Assembly: GCA_038234785.1 (NCBI GenBank)
Contig: JBBQTC010000011.1
Coordinates: forward strand, 1-64,000
From: UBA668 sp038234785
Lineage (GTDB): Bacteria > Actinomycetota > Acidimicrobiia > Acidimicrobiales > Ilumatobacteraceae
Direction of reading: 5' to 3'
Length of the DNA stretch: 64,000 nucleotides
Shown: positions 33,414 through 41,865 of the stretch, piece by piece
Layout: every line of letters starts with the position of its first letter
How positions within the stretch are numbered: position 1 is the stretch's first letter
The notes under the pieces: generated by a model
The model's input: the letters and a program-made list of their open reading frames with translations, nothing else
The model's database searches: none
What the model was told of the DNA's origin: nothing
Translations under genes and position numbers: made by a program

Positions 33414-34127
33414 GTGGCGGTGGCCGACGGGAACACGACGAACGCGAGCGGCAGTACTGCGCTGCTCATCGACGACCACGAGGACATTCGTCGGATCGTC
33501 CGCGAACGACTGTTGGCCAGCGGTTTCACCGTCCTCGAGGCCGGTTCCGGCGAGGAGGGAATCGAGCTGCTCGACTCCCATTCGGTCGACGTCGTGGTGC
33601 TCGACGTGCACCTTCCGGGCATCGACGGGTTTGCGGTCCTGCGCCACATTCGAGCCACCACGCAGGTGCCGGTGGTCCTCCTGACGGCCGCCGGCGACGA
33701 GACCGACCGGGTGCTCGGGCTCGAAATCGGGGCGGACGACTACGTCGTGAAGCCGTTCTCCGCACGTGAACTCGTCGCTCGGGTGCGGGCCGTGCTCCGA
33801 CGTTCGCAACCGAACACACCGAATGTGTTGCTCGAGTACGGCGACCTCGTCATCGACACCGCCGCTCGCGTGGTCACCCTCAAGGGCGAGGTACTGGTGC
33901 TCACACCCCGCAGCTTCGACCTGTTGGCGTTCCTCGCCGGTCGGCCCGGCCGCACGTTCACCCGCGAGGATCTCTTGCAGCAGGTCTGGAAGTCGGAACC
34001 CGAATGGCAGAACGTCGCCACGGTCACCGAGCACATCCATCGCCTGCGTCGCCAGCTCGAGGAGAACCCCGAGTCGCCGACCCACCTCGTCACCGTTCGC
34101 GGGAACGGGTACCGATTCGACCCATGA
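33414..34127 (+). CDS. OmpR-family response regulator
   Basis: A 237-residue regulator. The receiver has ALLIDDHEDIRRIV, phospho-Asp in VVVLDVHLPGIDGFAVL, Thr in LLTAAGDE and Lys in DDYVVKPFSARE. The winged helix has LVLTPRSFDLLAFLAG and VTEHIHRLRRQLEEN, with the C-terminus VRGNGYRFDP. It is divergently transcribed from the adjacent kinase (37 bp). Its TGA overlaps the copCD start (ATGA), which makes copper or cell-envelope stress a plausible output. GTG 33414 or GTG 33420 could be the start. Confidence 0.93.
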   Translation: MAVADGNTTNASGSTALLIDDHEDIRRIVRERLLASGFTVLEAGSGEEGIELLDSHSVDVVVLDVHLPGIDGFAVLRHIRATTQVPVVLLTAAGDETDRVLGLEIGADDYVVKPFSARELVARVRAVLRRSQPNTPNVLLEYGDLVIDTAARVVTLKGEVLVLTPRSFDLLAFLAGRPGRTFTREDLLQQVWKSEPEWQNVATVTEHIHRLRRQLEENPESPTHLVTVRGNGYRFDP

Positions 34128-35905
34128 GTGCTGCCGTCGGGAGTGCTGTCGTCGGCGTGGCGCGCCGCACCAGTCGAGTCCTGCTCGCCGTACTGGCGAT
34201 TGCGGCGATGCTGCCGGCATCGTCGGTCAGCGCGCATGCCACGATCCTGGAGAGTTCGCCCGCCGACGGCACCCTCCTGACCGAGGCACCCGACACCCTC
34301 ACGGTTCGATTCAGCGAGCCGATCCGAAGCGACTTCATCGATGTTCGGTTCCTGTCGACCTCCCTCGACACCGCTCCACTCATGGGCTCGCTGGATCCGA
34401 ACGATCCGAGCGTTCTGATCGTGCCGTTGCCGCCGATGGGCGACGGTCTGCACCAGATCGCGTTCCAGGTCCGCGATCGCGAAGACCTTCACGAGGTTCG
34501 CGGTCGGACGAGCTTCGCGGTCGGCAAGAACGCCGTCGCGATTCCGAGCGCGCCGTCCAATCCCGCCGCGCAACCGTTCGAGACGACTGCCCGATGGATG
34601 TTCGCGATCGGACTGGCGCTGCTCGTCGGGGTCGTCGTCACGCGCACCCGGCATCTCACCGACGTCGCCGACGAGGTGACCAATCGGCGGTTGGTCGGGC
34701 TCACGTGGCTGGGAGGTGCGACCGTCGTCCTCGGACGGCTCGGGGTGTTGCTCGCCCGCGCGCTCGATCTCGGTGTCGGTCTGGGCGACGGTGTCTCCGC
34801 AGTGTTGAAGACGAGCGATGCGGTGCGCCTCCCCATCACGTTGGCCGCGCTTGCCTGCACCCTGCCGGCGTGCTTGCCGAAGCTGGTCCCGTCGCTCGAC
34901 GCGACGGTCCGCGATGGGGGCAAGCTCACGATTCGGGCGCTGCTCGGTTGGGTCGGGATCGTCTGGTTGGCGGTCATCACGGCATGGGGCGATCACGCCG
35001 CACTGCTGGGCGCTGTCGAACCTGCCGTCGCCTTGGCCAAGACTGCCCACTTCATCGGCCTCGGGTTGTGGATCGGCCTGCTCGTCGTGACGTTGGTGGT
35101 CCAGCGTGGCACCGGTCGAATGTCGAGGGCATTCGCCGACATCTCCGACACTGCCATGGCCGGGGCCATCGTCGCCGTGTCGTCGGGGCTGCTCCTCGGC
35201 AGTCGGATGGTCGTGTCGCTGACCGGCATGTTCGCCACGGTGTTCGGCCAGCTGCTCTCGGTCAAGGTGGCGCTGGTCGCCGTCGCCGTGGTGCTCGGGC
35301 TCGCGCACCGCAAGGGCCACCGGCCGCGAATCGCCGCGGCGGAGGCCGGCGTGCTGATTCTCGGTGTGGTCGTCCTCGGTGCCGCGATGGCCACTGCGGG
35401 TCCTGCGACCGACGACGCGTATCGCGCGGCGCCGACAGAGATACAGGTGAAGTCGGCCACCGCCGAGCTCGGCGACATCATCGTCCGCGCCCAGCCGATC
35501 CCTGCCGTTCCCGGCGCGAACGACCTCGACCTGCTGATCGTGCAGACGCGGCGACCGGTGCTCGCCCCGATCACCACGGTGCTCGTCACCGCACATACGG
35601 CGTCCGGCGCGCAGGAATGGACGGTCGTGCCCGATGAACGTGGCGGGGCCGTCGTCAGTGGTGCGAACCTTCCGGACGGCCCGACCACGTTCGCGTTCGC
35701 CGTCAGTCGCGAGGACGTTCCGGTCGAGAACCTGTCGTTGACGGTCTCGACGAGGACGCCGCGCTACTTCCACCCGGAGATCGTCAGCTCGGCCCGCCTC
35801 GTCTGGGTGTTGAGGATCGGCGCCGTGCTCGCCGCGCTGCTCCTCGTCCCCTTGATCCTTGGGCATCGCCGCCGCTCGACCCCTCCGAGCGCGCCGCCGA
35901 GGTGA
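34124..35905 (+). CDS. CopC-CopD fusion, copper resistance/uptake membrane protein
   Basis: A 593-residue fusion. The signal peptide ends ASSVSA, leaving a mature N-terminal His38 (HATILESSPADG), the first Cu(II) ligand of CopC. The CopC beta-barrel (38-135) has LTVRFSEPIRSDF. The CopD membrane part (about 150-430) has about eight helices, including WMFAIGLALLVGVVVT and TAHFIGLGLWIGLLVV with membrane histidines. An extracellular C-terminal domain and a last membrane helix follow. It would bind periplasmic-side copper and pass it inward. It is coupled to the response regulator and lies about 2.5 kb from the cupredoxin operon. Confidence 0.9.
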   Translation: MSAAVGSAVVGVARRTSRVLLAVLAIAAMLPASSVSAHATILESSPADGTLLTEAPDTLTVRFSEPIRSDFIDVRFLSTSLDTAPLMGSLDPNDPSVLIVPLPPMGDGLHQIAFQVRDREDLHEVRGRTSFAVGKNAVAIPSAPSNPAAQPFETTARWMFAIGLALLVGVVVTRTRHLTDVADEVTNRRLVGLTWLGGATVVLGRLGVLLARALDLGVGLGDGVSAVLKTSDAVRLPITLAALACTLPACLPKLVPSLDATVRDGGKLTIRALLGWVGIVWLAVITAWGDHAALLGAVEPAVALAKTAHFIGLGLWIGLLVVTLVVQRGTGRMSRAFADISDTAMAGAIVAVSSGLLLGSRMVVSLTGMFATVFGQLLSVKVALVAVAVVLGLAHRKGHRPRIAAAEAGVLILGVVVLGAAMATAGPATDDAYRAAPTEIQVKSATAELGDIIVRAQPIPAVPGANDLDLLIVQTRRPVLAPITTVLVTAHTASGAQEWTVVPDERGGAVVSGANLPDGPTTFAFAVSREDVPVENLSLTVSTRTPRYFHPEIVSSARLVWVLRIGAVLAALLLVPLILGHRRRSTPPSAPPR

Positions 35906-35922
35906 TCGCTCCCGGCCTCACC

Positions 35923-36147
35923 GGTCCGAGTGCCAGCCGGTCGGTCCGAGTGCCAGCCGGTCGGTCCGAGTGCCAGCGTGCATCCGAGTGGGTACTCCTA
36001 CCCCGGGGTGCGAGTGCTCACTCGCATGGACGGCTGCCACTCGGACCGACGGTGCGGCACTCCGACCGACGGCATGCCACTCGGACCGGTGTTGCGGCAC
36101 TCGGACCGACGTCATGGCACTCGGACCGACGTCATGGCACTCGGACC
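35923..36147. repeat. palindromic repeat element, copy A (3 forward units, core, 6 inverted units)
   Basis: Twenty-bp units of the form GGTCCGAGTGCC plus eight variable bases start at 35923, 35943 and 35963. The core palindrome spans 35985-36024 (CGAGTGGGTACTCCTACCCC against its mate, 16 of 20 positions). Six units in the opposite orientation then follow, with CACTCG (one CACTCC) at exactly 20-bp steps: 36038, 36058, 36078, 36098, 36118 and 36138. The whole element fills the gap between the convergent copCD and subtilase genes. No ORF of its own is credible. Copies B and C share the core and the unit. Confidence 0.85.
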
Positions 36148-36152
36148 GGGCG

Positions 36153-38348
36153 TCACGCACCGATGCGGGCGGTGCGGCTGCTGACGAACGAGTCGAAGTA
36201 CTCGGTGCCGCGCGCCTGCGACGGCACGTGCTGCGGACCGAGGCGCGCCTCGGTGACCCGGACGCCACCGTTGCGGAGGTGCGTGCGGGAGCTGCGCATG
36301 CCCCCATCGATCCACAGCTCGATCGATCCGTCCGAGGCCCTCGACGAACTCGCCGCCGTCCAGGCGATCTCGACGGTGTGAGGGCCGTCGTCGATGGTCA
36401 CCCACGCCGTTGACCGCATGTCGTCGTCCTCGTGGCCCGACGCCGCTCCGGCACGAATCTGGTAGTGCCCGCCGACCATTCGCATCTGCACCTTGAATGC
36501 GGTCTCGCCACGGCGGGTGGTACCTCGGAGCATGTCCTGGGTGGCGCGGTACGGCAGGGTGACGCCGTTGGGGTCGAACTGGAACTGGGCGAAGTAGCTC
36601 GACGCATTGCCCGGCGACCGATCGGCGACGTAGGCCGTGCGACCACTGCGAAGCGTCGCCTGCAGACCCTCGGCGCCGGTGAGCGCCGCAGTGCGGGTGA
36701 CGGCGAGGCGGTGCGCGGAGTTCGAGCTCCGTGACCATGCATCGGTAGAGCCCGACTCGAAGCCGTCGGCAAACAGCACGTCGGATGGCGCCGGTGCCGT
36801 CGTCGGGGTGCTGGACGTCGTCGGGGTGCACGTCGTCGTCGGGGTGCACGTCGTCGTCGGCACCTGCGTCGTGGTCGTCGGGGTGGACGTCGTCGTCGGG
36901 GTAGACGTCGTCGTCGGGGTAGACGTCGTCGTCGAGGTGGACGTCGTCGTCGTGCTGGTCGTCGTCGTGGTCGTCGGCGCAGGTACGGCGAGCATGGCAT
37001 CGCGAGCTGCGGCAACGGCGATGCGTCCCGCGCCGAACACGTTGTCGGCGCCGACCGTGCCGAGATCGACCGTCGTCGAGCGCAGCGCGGACTCCGGCGA
37101 CAGCAGCGAGCCGGGGCGGTACTGCTCGAGCAACGCCAACGAGCCGGCGACCGACGGAGCAGCCAAGGAGGTACCGCTCCAGTAGCTGTAGAGGCCACTG
37201 AGGTCGGCGGTGAAGATGCTCACGCCGGGGGCGACCACGTCGGGGTAGGTCCGAGTGGGGCCTCCACAGTCCGTCGGGCCGTGACTGCTGGAGGAATACG
37301 TGGCACCGGCGTTGTTCACTGCACCGACCGAGAACGCCTCCGGATAGTTGCCCGGGCTGACGCTCGTCGCGGCGGTGGGGCCCGCGTTCCCGGCGGCGAA
37401 GACCGGAACGATGCCGGCGGCGCGCAGCGCTTGCAGATCGGGCTGGAACTCGAGGTTGCACCCGGGTGTGCCGAATGCCCAGGAGTTGTTGACGATGGCC
37501 GGGGCGTCGGGCGTCGCCGGGTTGCCGTCGGGATCGAGGATCCACTGCATGGCGAGGTGGATGGCGCTCGTCGTCGCGTTCCCGGCGTCGTCGAAGACGC
37601 GAGCCGAGATCCACCTGGCACCCGGAGCGACGCCGATGGTCGTTCCGCTGTTGCCGCCGCCGACCATGGCGCCCATCACTGCCGTGCCGTGGCCACTGGG
37701 GTCGTAGGGCGTGGCGTGCTCACCGTAGGGGTCGAACCAGCTGTCGGTGCCGCCGCGGAAGTTGGACGCGAGATCGGGGTGGGCGGCCTCGACGCCGGTG
37801 TCGAGCGAGGCGATGACCACACCGGTGCCGTCGTCGCCCGATGCCCACAGTTGATCGGCACCGATGGTCGAGATCGACGACGTCGGCGGCGCGGCCGGGG
37901 TGCCCGTCACCACGATGTCGGCCGCGTCGGGCTCGATGCTGGCGATGTCGCCGCGCCTGGCGAGCTCGAGGATGACATCAGGTGTCGCGGTGACGACCAG
38001 ACCGTTGATGACCCACAGCGACGAGTAGGCCTTCACACGACCCTGCGAGCGGCGAGTGTTGAGCAGGCCGACCACCGAGGACTGGCTGCGCGCTGCGGCA
38101 GACTGCATCTCGGTCGCCACGGTGCGCTGTCGTTGGCGGCGATCACCGCGGGTGTTCGGGATCGTCGCCTGCTGGCGCAGCCGAACGACCACCGTCACCG
38201 GCGCATCGGACGGCGCCGTCCGCAGCCGAGTGGCCAGGATCGAATCGACCCCGGCGACCTGCGGTGGAGCAGCGTGCACGGTGGCACCTACCTGAACCGT
38301 CGAGACCGTGAGCGCCAATGCGACCGCAACGGCCAGTCGGGATGTCAT
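36153..38348 (-). CDS. secreted subtilisin-like serine protease (S8) with Thr-rich linker and C-terminal beta domain
   Basis: A 731-residue exported protease. It has a signal peptide (1-26) and an inhibitor-I9-like propeptide (to about 150). The S8 catalytic domain has Asp in VIASLDTGVEAAHPD, His in DPSGHGTAVMGAM, the oxyanion Asn in VNNSWAFG and Ser in YWSGTSLAAPSVAG. A Thr/Pro-rich linker (about 455-515) contains two unusual CTPTTT segments. The C-terminal domain (about 520-731, starting VLFADGFESGSTDAW) resembles LamG/concanavalin-like surface domains. It is the last gene of the minus-strand cupredoxin run and could process those exported proteins. Confidence 0.92.
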   Translation of the reverse strand: MTSRLAVAVALALTVSTVQVGATVHAAPPQVAGVDSILATRLRTAPSDAPVTVVVRLRQQATIPNTRGDRRQRQRTVATEMQSAAARSQSSVVGLLNTRRSQGRVKAYSSLWVINGLVVTATPDVILELARRGDIASIEPDAADIVVTGTPAAPPTSSISTIGADQLWASGDDGTGVVIASLDTGVEAAHPDLASNFRGGTDSWFDPYGEHATPYDPSGHGTAVMGAMVGGGNSGTTIGVAPGARWISARVFDDAGNATTSAIHLAMQWILDPDGNPATPDAPAIVNNSWAFGTPGCNLEFQPDLQALRAAGIVPVFAAGNAGPTAATSVSPGNYPEAFSVGAVNNAGATYSSSSHGPTDCGGPTRTYPDVVAPGVSIFTADLSGLYSYWSGTSLAAPSVAGSLALLEQYRPGSLLSPESALRSTTVDLGTVGADNVFGAGRIAVAAARDAMLAVPAPTTTTTTSTTTTSTSTTTSTPTTTSTPTTTSTPTTTTQVPTTTCTPTTTCTPTTSSTPTTAPAPSDVLFADGFESGSTDAWSRSSNSAHRLAVTRTAALTGAEGLQATLRSGRTAYVADRSPGNASSYFAQFQFDPNGVTLPYRATQDMLRGTTRRGETAFKVQMRMVGGHYQIRAGAASGHEDDDMRSTAWVTIDDGPHTVEIAWTAASSSRASDGSIELWIDGGMRSSRTHLRNGGVRVTEARLGPQHVPSQARGTEYFDSFVSSRTARIGA

Positions 38349-38373
38349 CAGATGGCCCGCCCTTCTGATTTGC

Positions 38374-38910
38374 CTACTTGAGGACTTCGAGGTGCGGCAG
38401 CCGCAGTCCGTTCATCACGAACGACACGTACGAACCGTCGTGCACCATGTTCCCCACGTTGGTGTAGAGGAAGAAATACGTTGCGCCGTCGAGCAGCACC
38501 AACTGGTGCTTCATGCCCTTGGCCGACTCCAGCACCATGCTGGACCCTTCCACGGCAAGCTTCGGCATGTCTTCCACGTCACCGAACAACGCACTGGCCT
38601 TATCGGCATCGAGCACCTGGAACTTGAACTCGATGAGCCCGCCGTTGGCGATCAGGCCCAGCACATTGATCTTCACGCCGTACTGATCGGCGAGCTGCGC
38701 CTCGGTGATCACCTTGCTGGAGTCGATCGCGGAGTTCGAGACGCCGTCGTCGCGGAGCATGAAGAACGCTCCGATGGCGAGGGCCACCAGCACCACGACC
38801 GAGGCGATGGCGTACCGGCGGGGCACGCGCCCCGCCAGGCCGCGAAGGCCGCTCCCCTGCGACGCCGCCGTAGCGGCGTCGCTGGGAGCATCGTCAAGAT
38901 CAACCGACAT
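38374..38910 (-). CDS. membrane-anchored extracytoplasmic protein of the cupredoxin operon, unknown
   Basis: A 178-residue protein with a cytoplasmic N-terminus, one membrane helix (YAIASVVVLVALAIGAFFML, about 34-53) and an outside domain of about 120 residues (ITEAQLADQYGVKINVLGLI, LIEFKFQVLDADKASALFGD, YFFLYTNVGNMVHDGSYVSF). It is likely a beta-sandwich. There is no Cys or His cluster. ATG 38910 overlaps the upstream cupredoxin gene by 11 bases, so the product is stoichiometrically tied to it. It may be an anchor or assembly factor for the exported copper proteins; this is inferred from position only. Confidence 0.75.
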   Translation of the reverse strand: MSVDLDDAPSDAATAASQGSGLRGLAGRVPRRYAIASVVVLVALAIGAFFMLRDDGVSNSAIDSSKVITEAQLADQYGVKINVLGLIANGGLIEFKFQVLDADKASALFGDVEDMPKLAVEGSSMVLESAKGMKHQLVLLDGATYFFLYTNVGNMVHDGSYVSFVMNGLRLPHLEVLK

Positions 38911-41845
38911 CGAAGGCATCGATGTCGAGGTTATTCGAAGTGAGGCCCGCCGCGGTGCCATCGAACCACACCGACCAGGTGCTCCCGTTGTAGTAGACGA
39001 TGTCCTCGTCCTGGACAGAGAGACCGCCAGGGAGGTTGGTCGTCGTGCTCGAGAAGGACACGAAGAAGTGGGTCGAGTCGATGTAGCTCAGACCGTCGAT
39101 GTTCCCGCTGCTCAGGTTGACCACTCGGGTGTAGCTACTTCCGCCGTTCCATTGGAAGATGTCGCCGTTGTCGCCACCGCTGAAGTTGGCATCGGTGGAG
39201 AAGAACAGCGTCCCACCCACGATGTCGAACCCGTCGATGTCACCGGTGAACCCGTTGGCGGACCCGTCGAACCACAGCGACCACAGGCCGTTGTTGTAGT
39301 AGACGATGTCCTCGTCCTGGACCGTGCCACTGATGCCAGGGAGCGTCTGCGAACCGGAGAAGGACACGTAGAATTGCGTGTCATTCACCCGGGAGTACCC
39401 GTCGACGTTGGAGCCGCTCGGGACTCCATGAGTCGTCGCATCCCAGTTCCGGGAGAACGCCGAGCCCGTCAACTTGTAGATGTCGGCATCGTCGGCGGTG
39501 CCACCGACGCCGGGCGGGTTGGAGTTGCCCGCTGTCGAGAACCACACCGGCGCCTGCACCGTGAAGTTGACGGTGGTCGACACCGAGTTGCCGGCGAGGT
39601 CGTACGTGGTCACCAGCACGCTGTGCGGACCGTTGGACAACGGACCGAAGTGAGCCGTGAAGCTCGTCGTGCCGGACGCCGCCGTGGCGGTGCCGCCGTC
39701 GAGCGAGTAGTTCGTCACCATCACGCCCGAGAGCGCATCCGCCGCGGTGCCGGTCAGCACCGAGTCGAGGAAGTTCGACGAATCCACCGCAACGCTGCTC
39801 TGGGTCGGTGCGACCTTGTCGAGCTTGATCCTGGAAGACGCCGCGTCGTAGAAGCCGCCCCAGTTGCCGGCGAAGTCCCTGGCGTGGACCCACACCTGGA
39901 TGTCACCATCGGCGTGCAGGCGGAACGTCGAGAGCGGGACGTCGAGGCTGAAGCCCTTGGTGGCGGTGATGATGTTCCAGATGCCGTCGTCCTGGACCAT
40001 CACGGCACCGTTGCCGGTGACCCCCTGGTTGTCGAGGAAGATCTCGGCGTTCCTGACGCCGGAGCGCTCGTCGTAGATGTTCGCCTTCACCCGGACGGCG
40101 GGGATCGACGTCTGCACGCCGACCTGGCCGTTGATCCAGCCGTAGGGAAGGTAGCTGAAGCCGACCACGGCCGGACCTTGCCGGTCGAGGACGAACTGGA
40201 AGCTGGACACCGCCCCGGGAGCAGCAGCGTTCACGTCATAGCCGCGGACGTCGATGGTGTACGTGCCGTCGGCGAGCGCGCCGAGCGCGCTGGCCGGGAT
40301 GACCTGCTCGAAGCTGACCGTCGTGGCGTCCACGCCGTTGGGCTTGATGATGTCACCCACCGCAATCCAGCCACCGCCGTTGATCGAGACCTCTGCGCCC
40401 AGGATCGCCGAACCACCGGTGGTGGCATCGGAGATCGTGCCGTGCAGCGTGATGTCGGAGACGCCGTTGGCGATCGCCGGCGTGATACTGAAGGCGCTCG
40501 AGATCGGGCCGACCGTGTCGGCCGTGTTGTACGGCGGGACGAAGGCCGTAACGGCACCCCAGTTCCCTGCGGCGTCGAGACCACGGACGTAGATGGTGTG
40601 GAAGCCGACACCGACAACGGGTGCCACTGTCGTGACGTTGACCGTCGGCGAGCCGAACGTTCCGGTCATCGCCGTGCCCGTGCCCGGGAGGCCGAGCGAG
40701 TCGACGAAGTACTCCGCCGCTGCGACGTTGGAGCCACCGGTCGTGACGTCGCTGACGGTGGCGGTGAGGTTGGCACCCATCGCGACAGCGCTGGTCAGCG
40801 GACCGGCCACATCGGGACCAGCAGTACCGCTCACCTCGATGAAGCCCACGGCACCGCCGTAGGTGGCGTTGCCGGCCTTGGCCGGCTTGCGACCCATGTT
40901 GCGAGTCTGCAGGTTGCCGTCGAACACGGTGTAGCGCGAGCCGATCTTGGCGGTCGCCGGCACCTGGACGATCATGTCGGTCGTGACACCGGGTCCGACC
41001 GTCTGGGCGACGACCTTGTACGGGAAGGTGCGAACGTTGCCGTCTTCGGCGATCACCGTCTGCTCGGCGCCCAGGAGGGACATCGAGTGGTAGGTGCTAC
41101 CGGCGTTGACGTAGCGGATGAGCACCTTCTGGCCGGCGGCGGCGCTGGCGAGCACCGGAACGTTCGGCGATGCCTTACCGTTGAGCAGGGTCCACTTTGC
41201 GGCGAACGTACGCATGTCGAAGGTCGTGGGGTTGAGGGCCAGGGCCGGGTCGATCTCGCTGATCAGGACGGTGGTCTCCACGTCGAACGCGGTCGCCGCC
41301 GGAGCGTAGGCCTGACCGGCGGTCGCCGGCAGGACCTTGAGCACGCCGTGCATGCCCATCGCGATCTGGTGCGCCATGTTCTTGGTCGGGCCGGCCTCGT
41401 AGAGGAACGTTCCGGCCGTGGCCGTGAAGGTGTACGGCTTCGACGCGCTAGGAGCAACGCCTGCCATGTCGGAGGGCAGCGGCTGGCCCTGGAAGGCGAG
41501 CGAAGTCGCCTCGGTGAGCCCGTTGTGGAGGTTGATGGTGACGGTGTCACCGGCGTTGGCCTGGATGACCGGCGCCTGGCCGACGGCGGCGGTGCCGGCG
41601 CCGGAGGTGCAGTCACCGAGGACGTAACCCCACACCGCGACACCCGTGGTGCCGCCGCCGGCGAGCGGCAGTGTGGCCGTCCCGGTGGTGGCGCACAGGT
41701 CGATCGAGACCGGGGCGAAGGCAGCACGGTTGGGTGCGGCACTCGTGACGGCCACGTCGGCCATGGTGACCGCGAGGACGGCCGATCCGGCCACTGCGGC
41801 CCAGCGGCGCACTCGCGCCGGACGATGAGCGTTGCTGTTGTTCAT
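38900..41845 (-). CDS. large exported cupredoxin protein with Ig-like and C-terminal repeat domains
   Basis: A 981-residue secreted protein. The signal peptide (about 1-36) includes WAAVAGSAVLAVTMADVAV. Two cupredoxin domains (about 45-340) follow the multicopper-oxidase fold (VIQANAGDTVTINLHNG, VLIRYVNAGSTYHSMSLLG), but the canonical HxHG motifs are replaced (SLAFQGQ, LYEAGPTKNMAHQIAMGMHG). Several Ig-like domains (about 350-760) follow. The C-terminus has three repeats of the form DEDIVYYNNGLWSLWFDGSA / DIDGFDIVGGTLFFSTD. ATG 41845 is chosen behind GGGAACCACC; ATG 41866, overlapping the upstream stop, is an alternative. It is probably a structural or substrate-binding member of the copper protein set. 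Confidence 0.82.
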   Translation of the reverse strand: MNNSNAHRPARVRRWAAVAGSAVLAVTMADVAVTSAAPNRAAFAPVSIDLCATTGTATLPLAGGGTTGVAVWGYVLGDCTSGAGTAAVGQAPVIQANAGDTVTINLHNGLTEATSLAFQGQPLPSDMAGVAPSASKPYTFTATAGTFLYEAGPTKNMAHQIAMGMHGVLKVLPATAGQAYAPAATAFDVETTVLISEIDPALALNPTTFDMRTFAAKWTLLNGKASPNVPVLASAAAGQKVLIRYVNAGSTYHSMSLLGAEQTVIAEDGNVRTFPYKVVAQTVGPGVTTDMIVQVPATAKIGSRYTVFDGNLQTRNMGRKPAKAGNATYGGAVGFIEVSGTAGPDVAGPLTSAVAMGANLTATVSDVTTGGSNVAAAEYFVDSLGLPGTGTAMTGTFGSPTVNVTTVAPVVGVGFHTIYVRGLDAAGNWGAVTAFVPPYNTADTVGPISSAFSITPAIANGVSDITLHGTISDATTGGSAILGAEVSINGGGWIAVGDIIKPNGVDATTVSFEQVIPASALGALADGTYTIDVRGYDVNAAAPGAVSSFQFVLDRQGPAVVGFSYLPYGWINGQVGVQTSIPAVRVKANIYDERSGVRNAEIFLDNQGVTGNGAVMVQDDGIWNIITATKGFSLDVPLSTFRLHADGDIQVWVHARDFAGNWGGFYDAASSRIKLDKVAPTQSSVAVDSSNFLDSVLTGTAADALSGVMVTNYSLDGGTATAASGTTSFTAHFGPLSNGPHSVLVTTYDLAGNSVSTTVNFTVQAPVWFSTAGNSNPPGVGGTADDADIYKLTGSAFSRNWDATTHGVPSGSNVDGYSRVNDTQFYVSFSGSQTLPGISGTVQDEDIVYYNNGLWSLWFDGSANGFTGDIDGFDIVGGTLFFSTDANFSGGDNGDIFQWNGGSSYTRVVNLSSGNIDGLSYIDSTHFFVSFSSTTTNLPGGLSVQDEDIVYYNGSTWSVWFDGTAAGLTSNNLDIDAFDVG

Positions 41846-41865
41846 GGTGGTTCCCATCTCTTCCA

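Noticed and set aside
35923..36147. Short frames running through the repeat arrays as proteins
   Set aside because: The repeats read open in several frames by composition (SVRVP- and SECQ-like peptides), with no start or ribosome-binding site. Only the copy inside atuA is within a real gene.
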